From positions 1 to 58,134 of the forward strand of contig CACICB010000007.1 of assembly GCA_902585045.1 (NCBI GenBank): a stretch of DNA of 58,134 bases, written 5' to 3'. Below the pieces are notes generated by a model. It had not been told where the DNA came from. It saw only the letters and a list, made by a program, of their open reading frames with translations, and did not search any database. Each line of letters opens with the position of its first letter. The first letter of the stretch is position 1. The position numbers and the translations under genes were made by a program. The stretch is from an uncultured Pelagibacteraceae bacterium (GTDB lineage Bacteria; Pseudomonadota; Alphaproteobacteria; Pelagibacterales; Pelagibacteraceae). Positions 8,189 through 18,113 of the stretch are shown piece after piece.

Positions 8189-10084
8189 ATGAATGTAAAA
8201 AATTTAGTTATGTGGATCATAATTGTCCTACTTTCCGTAGGTCTATTTAATATGTTTCAAGATCCAAGCAAAATAAATTCTGAAAAAAACTCTTTAGCTT
8301 TCTCTAATTTTCTGAATGAAGTTGAAGCTGGACGAGTTGTAGAGGTTCAAATACAAGGAAATAATATTAATGGAGTCTTGGCTGATGGCAAAACTTTCAA
8401 AACTTACTCTCCGAACTATCCTGAGTTGGTTGATAAACTTTCATCAAAAGGAGTAAGTATAATTGCATCACCTCAAGAAGACAAGATGCCTTCACTTTTA
8501 GGTATTTTACTATCTTGGTTTCCAATGCTTTTGCTAATTGGTGTATGGATATTTTTTATGCGTCAAATGCAAGGAGGCAAAGGTGGCGCGATGGGGTTTG
8601 GAAGATCAAAAGCTAAATTACTTAATGAAGCTCAAGGTAAAGTGACATTTAATGATGTTGCTGGAGTTGAAGAAGCAAAAGAAGAAGTTGAGGAGATAGT
8701 TGAATTTTTAAAAGATCCTAAAAAATTTAGTCGGTTAGGCGGAAAAATACCTAAAGGTGCTCTTTTAATCGGCCCACCAGGAACAGGTAAAACACTTTTA
8801 GCAAAAGCTATTGCAGGCGAAGCTAATGTACCATTTTTTTCTATTTCCGGGTCTGACTTTGTTGAAATGTTTGTTGGAGTTGGAGCTTCAAGAGTAAGAG
8901 ATATGTTTGAGCAAGGAAAAAAACATTCACCGTGTATTATATTCATTGACGAGATTGATGCTGTAGGTAGAAGTAGAGGAGCGGGTTTAGGAGGAGGAAA
9001 CGATGAAAGGGAACAAACTCTTAACCAGTTGCTAGTAGAAATGGACGGATTTGATACTAATGAAGGTATTATTTTAATAGCTGCCACTAATAGGCCAGAT
9101 GTTTTAGATCCCGCTTTATTAAGACCAGGAAGATTTGACAGACAGGTCGTTGTTGGAAATCCAGATATAATTGGTAGAGAAGCGATTTTAAAAGTTCATA
9201 TAAAAAAAGTTAATACAGGTCCAGATGTTAAGCTAAGAACCATTGCAAGAGGTACACCAGGTTTTTCAGGAGCAGATCTTGCTAATTTAATAAATGAGTC
9301 TGCTTTACTTGCTGCGAGAAAAAACAAAAGAGTTGTAACTATGTCTGATATTGAGGAAGCTAAGGATAAAGTTATGATGGGAGCTGAGAGAAGGTCTATG
9401 GTAATGTCAGAAGATGAGAAAAAATTAACGGCCTATCATGAAGGCGGTCATGCAATTGTTGCCTTGAATGAGAAGGCATCTGACCCGATACACAAAGCTA
9501 CAATTATTCCAAGAGGAAGAGCTTTAGGTATGGTGATGAGATTACCTGAAAGAGATCAATTGTCAGTAACAAGAGAAAAAATGCATGCTGACATCGCAGT
9601 TGCAATGGGTGGCAGAATTGCTGAGGAAATAATTTTTGGCCATGATAAAGTTACTTCAGGAGCTTCTTCTGATATTGATATGGTAACAAAAATGGCAAAA
9701 AATATGGTGACTAAATATGGAATGAGCACTGAGTTAGGAACAATAGCATATGGTGAAAATGAAGAAGAGGTATTCTTAGGAAGGTCCGTAACTAAACAAC
9801 AAAATATGTCCGAAGAAACTGCTAAAAAAATAGACATTGAAGTAAAAAAAATTGTTGATAAAGGTTATGAAAGAGCTAGGAAAGTTCTCACAGATAAAAT
9901 TGATGATTTGCACAAAATAGCTAAAGCGTTGTTAATCTATGAAACTTTATCTGGAGATGAAATTAGAGACTTAATACTTAAGAATATTAAACCTACAAGA
10001 TCGTTTAAAGAAGAAGAAAACGAAAATGGACAGTCATCTTCAGCTCTAGGATCATTGGGATTAAAGCCAAAACCTGCAGTCTAA
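8189..10084 (+). CDS. ftsH: FtsH, membrane ATP-dependent zinc metalloprotease
   Basis: A 631-residue protein with the full FtsH plan: membrane spans near residues 5-21 and 106-124 flanking a periplasmic domain; an AAA+ module with Walker A GPPGTGKT (195-202), Walker [10 protein letters not shown] (250-258) and RPGRFDRQ arginine-finger region (312-319); and the zinc protease motif HEGGH (417-421). It degrades misfolded membrane proteins and regulators such as sigma-32, whose gene rpoH lies 4.5 kb away. The preceding 94 bp contain no CDS and probably the promoter. Confidence 0.97.
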   Translation: MNVKNLVMWIIIVLLSVGLFNMFQDPSKINSEKNSLAFSNFLNEVEAGRVVEVQIQGNNINGVLADGKTFKTYSPNYPELVDKLSSKGVSIIASPQEDKMPSLLGILLSWFPMLLLIGVWIFFMRQMQGGKGGAMGFGRSKAKLLNEAQGKVTFNDVAGVEEAKEEVEEIVEFLKDPKKFSRLGGKIPKGALLIGPPGTGKTLLAKAIAGEANVPFFSISGSDFVEMFVGVGASRVRDMFEQGKKHSPCIIFIDEIDAVGRSRGAGLGGGNDEREQTLNQLLVEMDGFDTNEGIILIAATNRPDVLDPALLRPGRFDRQVVVGNPDIIGREAILKVHIKKVNTGPDVKLRTIARGTPGFSGADLANLINESALLAARKNKRVVTMSDIEEAKDKVMMGAERRSMVMSEDEKKLTAYHEGGHAIVALNEKASDPIHKATIIPRGRALGMVMRLPERDQLSVTREKMHADIAVAMGGRIAEEIIFGHDKVTSGASSDIDMVTKMAKNMVTKYGMSTELGTIAYGENEEEVFLGRSVTKQQNMSEETAKKIDIEVKKIVDKGYERARKVLTDKIDDLHKIAKALLIYETLSGDEIRDLILKNIKPTRSFKEEENENGQSSSALGSLGLKPKPAV

Positions 10085-10088
10085 TTAA

Positions 10089-11153
10089 ATGATAAAATAT
10101 TACACAAGGGCGTGTAATTTTTTTTATGGCAATCAGGCAAAAAAATTAATTAAGAATAAAACTGCGCTACCTTTGTGTGGTAACAAAAATATAGTATTTA
10201 CCTCTATTGAAATTTTTACAAGAAAAAAAAAAGTAATAAGAAGTAAAATTGTTAACATTAAAGATATTAAACTTCTCAATAAAAAAGAAAAAAAAAAAAT
10301 TAATTTAGATATTAAAAATATTACAAAAAGGCGTAGAAATTTTGTAAAATATATAAATTTTGCTAAACCTACGATAATGGGAATTTTAAACTTAACGCCA
10401 GATAGTTTTTCTGATGGTGGAAAATTTAATAAAGAGAGAAATTCTTTCAAACACATAAAACAGATGATAAAAAGTGGAGCTACAATAATTGATATAGGAG
10501 GTGAGTCCACAAGACCAGGTTCAAAAGACATAAGTTTAAAAAATGAATTCAAAAGGATAGAAAAAGTATTAAAAAAGTTCAAAAAAAAATATAAGAAAAT
10601 CTGCCTCTCATTAGATAGTAGAAAATCTGAGATAATGAGAAGAGGCTTAAACTATGGTGTTGATTTGTTAAATGACGTATCTGGCTTTAGTTATGACTTA
10701 GAGTCATCAAAAATAAGTAAGAAAAAAAACGTTTCAAAAGTTCTTCATCATATGCAAGGGACACCAAATACAATGCAAATTAAACCTAATTATGAAAATG
10801 TTTTATTAGATATCTATGATTTTTTTGAGGAAAATATTAAAAATAAATTTTCTGATAGAAAAATAATATTAGATCCGGGTATAGGTTTTGGTAAAACTCT
10901 GAAACATAATTTGACTTTAATTTCTAAAATATCTTTGTTTCATAGTCTAGGACTTCCAATTTTAATTGGAACTTCTAGAAAAAGATTTATTAACCAAATA
11001 TCAGAATCATATGATAGCAAAGAAAGGATAGGGGGAACAATGGCATCAGTTTTATACCTTTTATCACAAGGAGTTCAAATTTTTAGGGTTCATAATGTCT
11101 TAGAAATCAAACAAGGAATATTGGTTTTCAATAAAATACTATTTGATAAATGA
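10089..11153 (+). CDS. folP: Dihydropteroate synthase
   Basis: A 354-residue TIM-barrel enzyme that joins p-aminobenzoate to hydroxymethyl-dihydropterin diphosphate in folate synthesis. Catalytic motifs are IMGILNLTPDSFSDGG (about 96-111), IDIGGESTRPG and the ILDPGIGFGKT pterin-site segment. The first 90 residues are an extra Lys-rich N-terminal domain not found in the E. coli enzyme; similar extensions are usual in alphaproteobacterial FolP. Several long A-runs (10222-10310) code for this domain. The gene starts four bases after ftsH and overlaps glmM by four bases, consistent with an ftsH-folP-glmM operon. Confidence 0.94.
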   Translation: MIKYYTRACNFFYGNQAKKLIKNKTALPLCGNKNIVFTSIEIFTRKKKVIRSKIVNIKDIKLLNKKEKKKINLDIKNITKRRRNFVKYINFAKPTIMGILNLTPDSFSDGGKFNKERNSFKHIKQMIKSGATIIDIGGESTRPGSKDISLKNEFKRIEKVLKKFKKKYKKICLSLDSRKSEIMRRGLNYGVDLLNDVSGFSYDLESSKISKKKNVSKVLHHMQGTPNTMQIKPNYENVLLDIYDFFEENIKNKFSDRKIILDPGIGFGKTLKHNLTLISKISLFHSLGLPILIGTSRKRFINQISESYDSKERIGGTMASVLYLLSQGVQIFRVHNVLEIKQGILVFNKILFDK

Positions 11154-12484
11154 AAAATAAATATTTTGGTACAGATGGGATTAGAGGAACAGTTAATCAA
11201 GGAAATATAACTGGAGAAAAATTTTTTAAATTTGGACTAGCATCAGGCACATTTTTTAAAAATCAAAAAAAAAATAAACAAATAGCTGTGATAGCAAAAG
11301 ACACAAGGCTTTCAGGATACACTTTGGAGCCAGCACTTGTATCAGGCCTTGTCTCGGGGGGAATGCACGTTTTTACATTAGGTCCACTACCAACTAATGG
11401 GCTCGCAATGCTAACAAAATCTATGAAAGCTAACATGGGGATTATGATTACAGCTTCACATAATCCTTATTATGATAATGGGTTAAAATTATTTGGACCA
11501 GACGGAATGAAATTATCGGATCAAATAGAGAAGAAAATTGAAAAATTAATAGATGCTCAAAATACAAAACAACTAACTAACCCAAAGTTACTTGGAAGAG
11601 TAAAAAGATTAGAGGATGGTAATGATAAATATATCAAAATATTAAAAAGTAATTTTCCCAAAAATTTTAATTTAAAAGGTACTAAGATAGTTTTAGATTG
11701 TGCAAATGGTGCTAGTTACAAAGCCGCTCCACAGTTACTTAGAGAACTAGGTGCTAAAGTTATAACTATTGGAGTGAACCCTAATGGTTTAAATATTAAT
11801 CATAAATGCGGCTCAACTTTTCCTTCTAAAATTAAATTTTTTGTAAAAAAATACAAAGCAAATGTGGGCATCTCTTTTGACGGGGACGCGGATCGAATAA
11901 TAATGTGTGATGAAAATGGAAAAGTTATCAATGGAGACCAAATTATCGCAATGTTGGCTAGACGGTGGAAATCTAAAAAAATTTTAAAAGGTGGTGTAAT
12001 TGGAACTCTAATGTCAAATTATGGATTAGAGCAATTTTTAAAAAAAGAAAAAATAAAATTTTTAAGAGCAAAAGTTGGAGATAGATATGTTAAAGAAAAG
12101 ATGAAGAAATTAAATTTTAATTTAGGCGGTGAACAATCTGGTCATATAATTTTAGGAAAATTTGCTACTACTGGAGATGGATTATTAGTAGCATTAGAGG
12201 TGTTATTTTCATTAAGAAAAGGATATAAAGCAAGTAAATTGTTAAATGTTTTTAATCCTTTACCTCAAATATTAGAAAATTTAGAAGTTAAAGATAAAAA
12301 TATTATAAATAGTTTAAAGTGTAGAAGAGCCATACGATTAGCAAACAAGAAGATGGGAAAAAATGGAAGAATACTAGTCAGAAAATCTGGAACGGAACCA
12401 AAAATAAGAATTATGGCAGAGTCTTACAATAAAAATTTAATTATTAAATGTATTAAAATAATAAAAAAATCAATATTAAATTGA
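11150..12484 (+). CDS. glmM: Phosphoglucosamine mutase
   Basis: A 444-residue alpha-D-phosphohexomutase that makes glucosamine-1-phosphate for UDP-GlcNAc, the precursor of peptidoglycan and lipid A. Visible motifs: FGTDGIRG near the N-terminus, the active-site phosphoserine loop TASHNP with Ser103, the metal loop DGDAD (244-248), the sugar-binding GGEQSGH and the phosphate-binding RKSGTEPKIR. The ATGA overlap with folP and the four-base overlap with thiD indicate translational coupling. The ftsH-folP-glmM order is widely conserved in proteobacteria. Confidence 0.97.
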   Translation: MKNKYFGTDGIRGTVNQGNITGEKFFKFGLASGTFFKNQKKNKQIAVIAKDTRLSGYTLEPALVSGLVSGGMHVFTLGPLPTNGLAMLTKSMKANMGIMITASHNPYYDNGLKLFGPDGMKLSDQIEKKIEKLIDAQNTKQLTNPKLLGRVKRLEDGNDKYIKILKSNFPKNFNLKGTKIVLDCANGASYKAAPQLLRELGAKVITIGVNPNGLNINHKCGSTFPSKIKFFVKKYKANVGISFDGDADRIIMCDENGKVINGDQIIAMLARRWKSKKILKGGVIGTLMSNYGLEQFLKKEKIKFLRAKVGDRYVKEKMKKLNFNLGGEQSGHIILGKFATTGDGLLVALEVLFSLRKGYKASKLLNVFNPLPQILENLEVKDKNIINSLKCRRAIRLANKKMGKNGRILVRKSGTEPKIRIMAESYNKNLIIKCIKIIKKSILN

Positions 12485-13293
12485 AATTAAAATCTAAAAT
12501 TTTAATTATTGCAGGATCAGATTCTTCTGGTGGAGCAGGAATACAAGCTGATATTAAAACAATTACATCATTAGGGAGTTATGCAATGACAGCAATAACT
12601 GCTATCACTTCCCAGAATACTACCGGAGTCAAATCAGTTTTACCTATTCATCATAAAGAAATTGAAAAACAAATTTTATTTTCAAGTAAAGATATTGCTC
12701 CAGATGCAATTAAAATTGGAATGCTTCACTCATCTAAAGTTATATTATCAGTAATTAAAGCGATAAAAAATATAAAAACAAAAAAAATTATTTTAGACCC
12801 AGTGATGGTAGCTAAAGGTGGAGCTAAATTAATAAATCAAAAAGCGATTCAAACTTTAAAAGATAAATTAATAGAAAAAACATTTCTAATTACTCCTAAT
12901 ATACCTGAAGCTGAGGAATTAACTAAAATTAAGATAAAAAATATAGATGATATGATTTGTTCAGCTAATAAACTTTTAGAAATGGGAGCAAAAAATGTTC
13001 TTTTAAAGGGCGGTCACAAAAATTCAAAATATATAAAAGATGTTTTCTTAAATAAAAAAAACACAAAAATTTTTAAAAACAAAAAAATTAATACAAGAAA
13101 CACTCACGGAACTGGATGTACGTTATCAAGTGCGATTACAACATTCTTATCTTGTGGAAAACCTATAATAAAATCCTGTGAGTTAGGCATTAAATATGTT
13201 AATCACGCCATAGGATCAGGTCCTAGATACGGAAAAGGTCATGGTCCAATAAACCATATAAACTCAATAGAATTAAAAAAAGAATTTAAATAA
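12481..13293 (+). CDS. thiD: Hydroxymethylpyrimidine (phosphate) kinase
   Basis: A 270-residue ribokinase-fold enzyme that phosphorylates HMP and HMP-phosphate for thiamine. The N-terminal [17 protein letters not shown] motif, the DPVMVAKGG segment and the anion-hole motif [12 protein letters not shown] are diagnostic. The best start is TTG at 12481, overlapping the glmM stop by four bases; no nearby ATG preserves the conserved N-terminus. SAR11 cells are known to need exogenous HMP and lack ThiC, so a kinase-only salvage role is plausible, though this window cannot show the absence of thiC. Confidence 0.94.
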   Translation: MKLKSKILIIAGSDSSGGAGIQADIKTITSLGSYAMTAITAITSQNTTGVKSVLPIHHKEIEKQILFSSKDIAPDAIKIGMLHSSKVILSVIKAIKNIKTKKIILDPVMVAKGGAKLINQKAIQTLKDKLIEKTFLITPNIPEAEELTKIKIKNIDDMICSANKLLEMGAKNVLLKGGHKNSKYIKDVFLNKKNTKIFKNKKINTRNTHGTGCTLSSAITTFLSCGKPIIKSCELGIKYVNHAIGSGPRYGKGHGPINHINSIELKKEFK

Positions 13294-14585
13294 TGAAGAA
13301 TGTAATTGTAGTTGGTTCTCAATGGGGAGATGAGGGAAAAGGAAAGATAGTTGACTGGCTTTCTAGTGAAGCAGACGTTGTTGTTCGCTTTCAAGGAGGT
13401 CACAACGCAGGGCATACATTAGTAATTGATAAAAAAGTTTTTAAATTAAGACTTTTACCCTCTGGAATTGTTAGAGAAAAAAAAATCTCAATTTTAGGGA
13501 ATGGAGTTGTAATTGATCCGTGGGCATTGCTAGATGAGATTAAGGAGATTAAGAGTAAAGGAATTAGTGTGACGGATGAAAATTTTATGGTATCAGAGTC
13601 AGCTTCTTTAATTCTTCCTTTTCATCAAGAAATGGATGAGATTAGAGAAGATACTGCTGGAAAAAGTAAAATTGGGACTACAAGAAGAGGAATCGGCCCT
13701 TGCTATGAGGATAAAGTAGGAAGAAGGTCAATTCGAGTTATGGACTTAAGATCCGAAAGTAATCTTGATAGCAGACTAAAAAATGTACTTTCCCATCATA
13801 ATGCAATCAGAAAAGGGTTAAATAAAAAAATTTACAAAAAAGAAGAACTCAAGAAGAAGCTTCTTAAAATTGCACCGCAGATATTAAAATACGCTAAACC
13901 TGTTTGGATAGAACTAGATAAGTATATTAAAAATAGAAAAAAAATTCTTTTTGAGGGCGCGCAAGGAATTTTACTTGATGTAGATCATGGTACTTATCCT
14001 TATGTAACCTCTTCAAATACAGTCCCTTCAATGGCCTCAACAGGAACTGGTCTTAGCCCAGATAAATTGAATTATATTTTAGGAATTACAAAGGCTTATA
14101 CAACTAGAGTTGGAAGTGGTCCTTTTCCCACTGAATTAAATAATAAAATTGGAGAAAGTTTAGGAAAAAAAGGTAAAGAGTTTGGAACTGTAACGGCTCG
14201 AAAAAGAAGATGTGGTTGGTTTGATGGAGTTTTAGTAAGGCAGACAATTAAGATTTCCGGAATTAATGGTATAGCTTTAACAAAATTAGATGTATTAGAT
14301 GATATGGATGAAATAAAAATTTGTGTTCAATATGAACTTAATGGAAAAAGATTAGATTATTTACCATCTGCATCTGAAGATCAATTTAATGTAAAGCCTA
14401 TTTATAAAACTTTTCCAGGATGGAAAACAAAAACCCAAGGAATAAGACACATGAAAGATCTTCCTGAAAATGCAAAAAAATATGTCTATGCTTTAGAAGA
14501 TTTTATAGGAGCAAAAATTTCAAGCATATCAACAAGCCCTGAAAGAGACGATACAATTTTGTTAGAGGATCCTTTTAAAACTTAA
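13293..14585 (+). CDS. purA: Adenylosuccinate synthetase
   Basis: A 430-residue GTP-dependent enzyme that joins aspartate to IMP in AMP synthesis. [11 protein letters not shown] (8-18) is the phosphate/IMP-binding loop; GHNAGHT, the [14 protein letters not shown] segment and the C-terminal GP(F)PTE and TGRKRRCGW-like region (here [12 protein letters not shown]) follow in order. Length matches the family. The first base overlaps the thiD stop codon. Its 3' end runs four bases into the 3' end of the convergent rpoH. The start of guaB, the competing GMP branch, is at the other end of the window. Confidence 0.97.
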   Translation: MKNVIVVGSQWGDEGKGKIVDWLSSEADVVVRFQGGHNAGHTLVIDKKVFKLRLLPSGIVREKKISILGNGVVIDPWALLDEIKEIKSKGISVTDENFMVSESASLILPFHQEMDEIREDTAGKSKIGTTRRGIGPCYEDKVGRRSIRVMDLRSESNLDSRLKNVLSHHNAIRKGLNKKIYKKEELKKKLLKIAPQILKYAKPVWIELDKYIKNRKKILFEGAQGILLDVDHGTYPYVTSSNTVPSMASTGTGLSPDKLNYILGITKAYTTRVGSGPFPTELNNKIGESLGKKGKEFGTVTARKRRCGWFDGVLVRQTIKISGINGIALTKLDVLDDMDEIKICVQYELNGKRLDYLPSASEDQFNVKPIYKTFPGWKTKTQGIRHMKDLPENAKKYVYALEDFIGAKISSISTSPERDDTILLEDPFKT

Positions 14586-15478
14586 TTTGCTGTAAGAAGA
14601 TTTTTTGATTTACTTGCATTTATCATCGATTTTTGAAGTTTTTCAAAAGCTTTAGTTTCTATTTGTCTTATTCTTTCTCTACTAATTTTATATTTTTTAC
14701 TTAAATCCTCAAGAGTTAAGGGATTTTCAGTAAGTCTTCTTGCAATGATAATTTCTTTTTCTCTTTCATTTAAAATTTTCATAGCACTTTTAAGAAGCTC
14801 TTTTTTGTCATTATATTCTTGTTGCTGAGAGACAAGCAATTCTTGATCTAATTTTTCATCCACAAGCCAATCTTGCCATTCATCTTTTTCGCCACTTTTA
14901 ATTGGATCATTAAGAGATTTTTCTTGACCCATCATCCTTCTATTCATATTAATGACTTCATTTGAGTCAACATCTAGCCTTTTTGAAATTTCTTTGACTT
15001 GTTCATCACGTAAGTCACCATCTTGACCGGGAGCAATTTGATTTTTTATTTTCTTTAAATTAAAAAAAAGTTTTTTTTGCGCAGATGTTGTCCCCATTTT
15101 GACCAAGCTCCACGATCTTAACACATATTCTTGTATTGCAGCTTTTATCCACCACATCGCATAAGTTGCCAACCTAAAACCTTTATCAGGATCAAATTTT
15201 TTTACTGCTTGCATTAAACCAATATTTCCTTCAGAAATAAGTTCATTTACTGGCAAACCATAACCTCGGTAACCCATAGCAATTTTAGCTACTAATCTAA
15301 GATGACTGGTTACAAGTTTATGTGCAGATTGTAAATTTCCATTTTCTCTCCAATTTTTTGCAAGCATATATTCCTCCTCAGCATCGAGCATTGGGAATTT
15401 TTTAATTTGAGCAAGATAGACCGATAATCCACCTGAAGATGGAACGGGGAAATTTGATAATTGATTTTTGTCGTCCAT
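14582..15478 (-). CDS. rpoH: RNA polymerase sigma factor RpoH (sigma-32)
   Basis: A 298-residue group-3 sigma factor. It has region 1.2 near residues 20-50, region 2 with [20 protein letters not shown] and the [14 protein letters not shown] helix, the RpoH-box-like sequence [10 protein letters not shown] that separates sigma-32 from other sigmas, and a region 4 helix-turn-helix with [14 protein letters not shown]. It directs transcription of heat-shock genes. Its only close partner is rluD upstream on the same strand, an arrangement common in alphaproteobacteria. The gap to rluD is 30 bases. Confidence 0.96.
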   Translation of the reverse strand: MDDKNQLSNFPVPSSGGLSVYLAQIKKFPMLDAEEEYMLAKNWRENGNLQSAHKLVTSHLRLVAKIAMGYRGYGLPVNELISEGNIGLMQAVKKFDPDKGFRLATYAMWWIKAAIQEYVLRSWSLVKMGTTSAQKKLFFNLKKIKNQIAPGQDGDLRDEQVKEISKRLDVDSNEVINMNRRMMGQEKSLNDPIKSGEKDEWQDWLVDEKLDQELLVSQQQEYNDKKELLKSAMKILNEREKEIIIARRLTENPLTLEDLSKKYKISRERIRQIETKAFEKLQKSMINASKSKNLLTAN

Positions 15479-15508
15479 TCTAAAGATTTATATATAAAAA
15501 TAATTTTT

Positions 15509-16489
15509 TCAACCAGTAAGTTTACTCAAGAAATTCAACATTTTTTTAAAGTCATTTGGAAGTGGAGCTTTAAAGTTTATCCATTTTTTTTTTGTTGGAT
15601 GCGTAAATCCCAAAGTTTGAGCATGTAACACTTGACCATTGATATTTGATAAAATATTTATGAATTTTCTATCAATTTTTTTAAATTTTATATTTTTTTT
15701 TCCATATTGTTTGTCACCTAAAATAGATGCTCCTTTATGTTTTAAATGAACTCTAATTTGATGAGTTCTTCCAGTTTCTAATTTACATTCTATCAAGCTT
15801 ATTTTTGGAATTTCTTTAATATTGAATACTTTCAAAGTCTTATAATTTGTTATTGCTTTTTTTCCCTTTATTTCACTCACGGTCATAAGCTGTCTATTTT
15901 TCTGACTTCTACAAATCAAAGTTTCAATTCTACCGCTTAAGGGTCTTATAACACCCCAAATTAAACAATGATAATTTCTTTTAATCGAATGATCACTGAA
16001 TTGCTTGCTTAAGTTTGAATGTGATAAATTATTTTTCGCAACTACTAATAAGCCACTTGTATCTTTATCAATTCTATGAACTATTCCGGGTCTAATTTTT
16101 CCATTTATACTAGATAAATTATTTTTATACTTAAATTTTAGAGCATTAACTAAAGTATTTTCAAAATTTCCTACGCCAGGATGCACAACCATACCTTTAG
16201 GTTTATCTAAAACTATTATGTCATTATCCTCAAATACTATCTTTAAATCTATTTTTCTAGGGACGATTTTACTCTCTCTTTTTTCAATAATATTAATCAA
16301 GATTTCATCGTTTATTTTAACTTTAGTTGCAGGAGTTTTGACAATTTTTTTATTAATTTCCAAATTAGAATTTTTGACTAACTTTTTTATGTAGCTTCTA
16401 GTAATGAAATCAATCTTCTGCGATAAAATAACATCAACTCTTTTATTATGTTCTTTTTTTGCAACTAAAAATTTTATTGTTTTATTCAT
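15509..16489 (-). CDS. rluD: Ribosomal large-subunit pseudouridine synthase, RluD type
   Basis: A 326-residue pseudouridine synthase of the RsuA/RluA superfamily. An N-terminal S4-like RNA-binding domain (about residues 10-75, with ITRSYIKKLVKN) precedes the catalytic domain, which holds the active-site motif RPGIVHRIDKDTSGLLVV with its catalytic Asp, then LIECKLETGRTHQIRVHL. RluD modifies helix 69 of 23S rRNA. Motifs also fit RluC, so the exact target sites are inferred from the S4 domain and the rpoH neighbourhood. Confidence 0.92.
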   Translation of the reverse strand: MNKTIKFLVAKKEHNKRVDVILSQKIDFITRSYIKKLVKNSNLEINKKIVKTPATKVKINDEILINIIEKRESKIVPRKIDLKIVFEDNDIIVLDKPKGMVVHPGVGNFENTLVNALKFKYKNNLSSINGKIRPGIVHRIDKDTSGLLVVAKNNLSHSNLSKQFSDHSIKRNYHCLIWGVIRPLSGRIETLICRSQKNRQLMTVSEIKGKKAITNYKTLKVFNIKEIPKISLIECKLETGRTHQIRVHLKHKGASILGDKQYGKKNIKFKKIDRKFINILSNINGQVLHAQTLGFTHPTKKKWINFKAPLPNDFKKMLNFLSKLTG

Positions 16490-16514
16490 AAATTAATTTA
16501 AATTAGAAAATTAT

Positions 16515-16589
16515 GCGCCGGTAGCTTCAACTGGATAGAGCGCCGGATTTCGGCTCCGGAGGTTATGGGTTCGACTCCTATCCGGCGCA
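16515..16589 (+). tRNA. tRNA-Arg (anticodon TCG)
   Basis: A full cloverleaf can be drawn: acceptor stem GCGCCGG (16515-16521) with CCGGCGC (16582-16588) and discriminator A; D arm with AGCTTCAACTGGATAGAGC; anticodon stem CCGGA/TCCGG around the loop TTTCGGC, giving anticodon TCG; and a T arm with the TTCGACT loop. The 3' CCA is not encoded. It is the only plus-strand gene in a stretch of minus-strand genes and ends just seven bases before the stop of the glycosyltransferase. Confidence 0.95.
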
Positions 16590-16596
16590 CAATAAA

Positions 16597-17397
16597 TTAG
16601 ATTATCCATTCTGAAAATTTTTCTTTATTGTTTAATATGTAACTTGGGTAACTGTTATCTATTTGGACTTTTTTTAATTTAAAACCTCTGTTAAATATGT
16701 CTTCATTTTTACTAATTTTTTCCTTTATATTTTGAACATTTATCGTCTTATTGTTGAACTCTCCATGTGAGAATGATTTTATCTTATTATATATCTGTTC
16801 AGGAGAATTTAAGTAGGAAAAATGCCATCCACCATCAATTATTTGTAAACTTCTTTTATCAAATCTCCAAAATGGAAATTTTTTAAATTTTAAATTTCTC
16901 AAATCTTGCATTGACCTAATATTTTTTTTTTGAGTAATTCTGGATCCTATCCAATTGCTTTCATCTAAATTTTGAAGATTAAGTTTGTAGGTAAACATCT
17001 TTTGTGAAAAGGCAATGAATTTTTTATTTTTTTTTACATATTTAAGTTTTTCAAGATCAGGTATTTCATCGGAGTCAGATAGAATAATTAAATCATCTGG
17101 TCTTGCATCTTTAAGTCCTTGAATTAAATGATTTCTCTGATGCTGTTCAATTATTGACTCTCCACCTTCATGATTTTTAAAATCGATTTTATCTTTATAG
17201 TCTGCTACTAGTAATCGTATTTTATTTTTAAATTTTGGAAAATTATCAACCTTAAAATTTATTTTTTTATCTTTTCCTTGATGATTTTTTGTAGACTCAG
17301 ATATTACAAAATAGTCAACATATTTATCTAAAATGTTTAATCGGAGATCAACAATATGATCTTCATTAAAGTATTGAAAACAGTCGTAAATTGCCAT
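16597..17397 (-). CDS. Family-17 glycosyltransferase
   Basis: A 266-residue cytosolic protein with no signal peptide. The opening MAIYDCFQYFNEDHIVDLRL, the VISESTKNHQGKDK stretch and the DSDEIP motif (108-113, a DxD-type nucleotide-sugar/metal site) match CAZy family GT17, whose founding member is the animal N-acetylglucosaminyltransferase III. Bacterial members are uncharacterised for the most part, so the sugar and acceptor are unknown. It closes an operon with a putative Fe/2OG oxygenase and an ABC-2 exporter, suggesting modification of an exported or surface glycan. It abuts tRNA-Arg. Confidence 0.8.
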   Translation of the reverse strand: MAIYDCFQYFNEDHIVDLRLNILDKYVDYFVISESTKNHQGKDKKINFKVDNFPKFKNKIRLLVADYKDKIDFKNHEGGESIIEQHQRNHLIQGLKDARPDDLIILSDSDEIPDLEKLKYVKKNKKFIAFSQKMFTYKLNLQNLDESNWIGSRITQKKNIRSMQDLRNLKFKKFPFWRFDKRSLQIIDGGWHFSYLNSPEQIYNKIKSFSHGEFNNKTINVQNIKEKISKNEDIFNRGFKLKKVQIDNSYPSYILNNKEKFSEWII

Positions 17398-17402
17398 TTA
17401 AA

Positions 17403-18110
17403 TTATTTTTTTGTAAAAGTTGCTATTCCAATTTTTTTCCCATCAATTACTGAAGAGGAGCAATGCAAATGTGTTCTATCAAATATTAACATAGAACCCA
17501 CTTCCCATTTATAAATTAATTCAACCTCTAAACCTTTTAAATTATTAATATTTTCATGTTGTAAATATTTTTGGTGAATTGTTTTATCGAAAGGTTTATC
17601 ACCATAAATTTTCAAGTGAATATCAGATCTCTTATTTTGGCCATATTTAAGATCTGTTTTACCTAACTCATTCGGATCTTGGGTGAAATTTGTAGAACCT
17701 TCATAGTATCTATTTTTAAAAATTACTGTGCTTCCAACAGACGATAAAGGGATTAAAGTTTGTTTATAAATTTGATTTTTTAATTCAAAACCTCCATCGA
17801 CATGAAGACCAATTGGAGCATAACTTTCCTGAATTAAACCTAAAATATCTCTATCATCTTCATCTTTTAAGTTGTCCATTTTAAATGATCCTATTTCTCT
17901 TTCTAATCTTTCACAAAATATTTTTTCTAAATTTTTATTAAAACCTTGTAGCCACCTTTTTTTAATAACATTTTGTTTTTTATTATGAACTGTTATAGGT
18001 AAATCATTATATAACTTTAAAAATTCATTAATCTCATTTTTGCTAAATAAATTTTTAATTACCTTAGGAGAAGACTCTAATTTTTTTATTTCATTGATTA
18101 AATTACTCAT
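17403..18110 (-). CDS. Putative 2-oxoglutarate/Fe(II)-dependent oxygenase-like protein
   Basis: A 235-residue soluble protein that I do not recognise by name. GLHVDGGF supplies an HxD pair (His103, Asp105), and FDRTHLHCSSS supplies a distal His (214 or 216) about 110 residues later, with Lys226/227 in the place where a basic residue binds 2-oxoglutarate. The hydrophobic strand KWEVGSMLIF before the distal His is typical of the double-stranded beta-helix fold. This spacing suits prolyl-hydroxylase/phytanoyl-type dioxygenases, but the substrate is unknown. It sits between an ABC-2 permease and a GT17 enzyme with gaps of three to five bases. Confidence 0.55.
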   Translation of the reverse strand: MSNLINEIKKLESSPKVIKNLFSKNEINEFLKLYNDLPITVHNKKQNVIKKRWLQGFNKNLEKIFCERLEREIGSFKMDNLKDEDDRDILGLIQESYAPIGLHVDGGFELKNQIYKQTLIPLSSVGSTVIFKNRYYEGSTNFTQDPNELGKTDLKYGQNKRSDIHLKIYGDKPFDKTIHQKYLQHENINNLKGLEVELIYKWEVGSMLIFDRTHLHCSSSVIDGKKIGIATFTKK

Positions 18111-18113
18111 TAA

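Noticed and set aside
8632-9087. A 151-codon minus-strand frame inside ftsH
   Set aside because: It mirrors the conserved AAA+ region of ftsH; the Pro/Ser-rich translation is the usual product of reading Gly/Asp-rich codons backwards.
10133-10582. A 149-codon minus-strand frame with hydrophobic residues over folP
   Set aside because: Poly-Lys codons (AAA) read antisense as Phe, so it only imitates a membrane protein.
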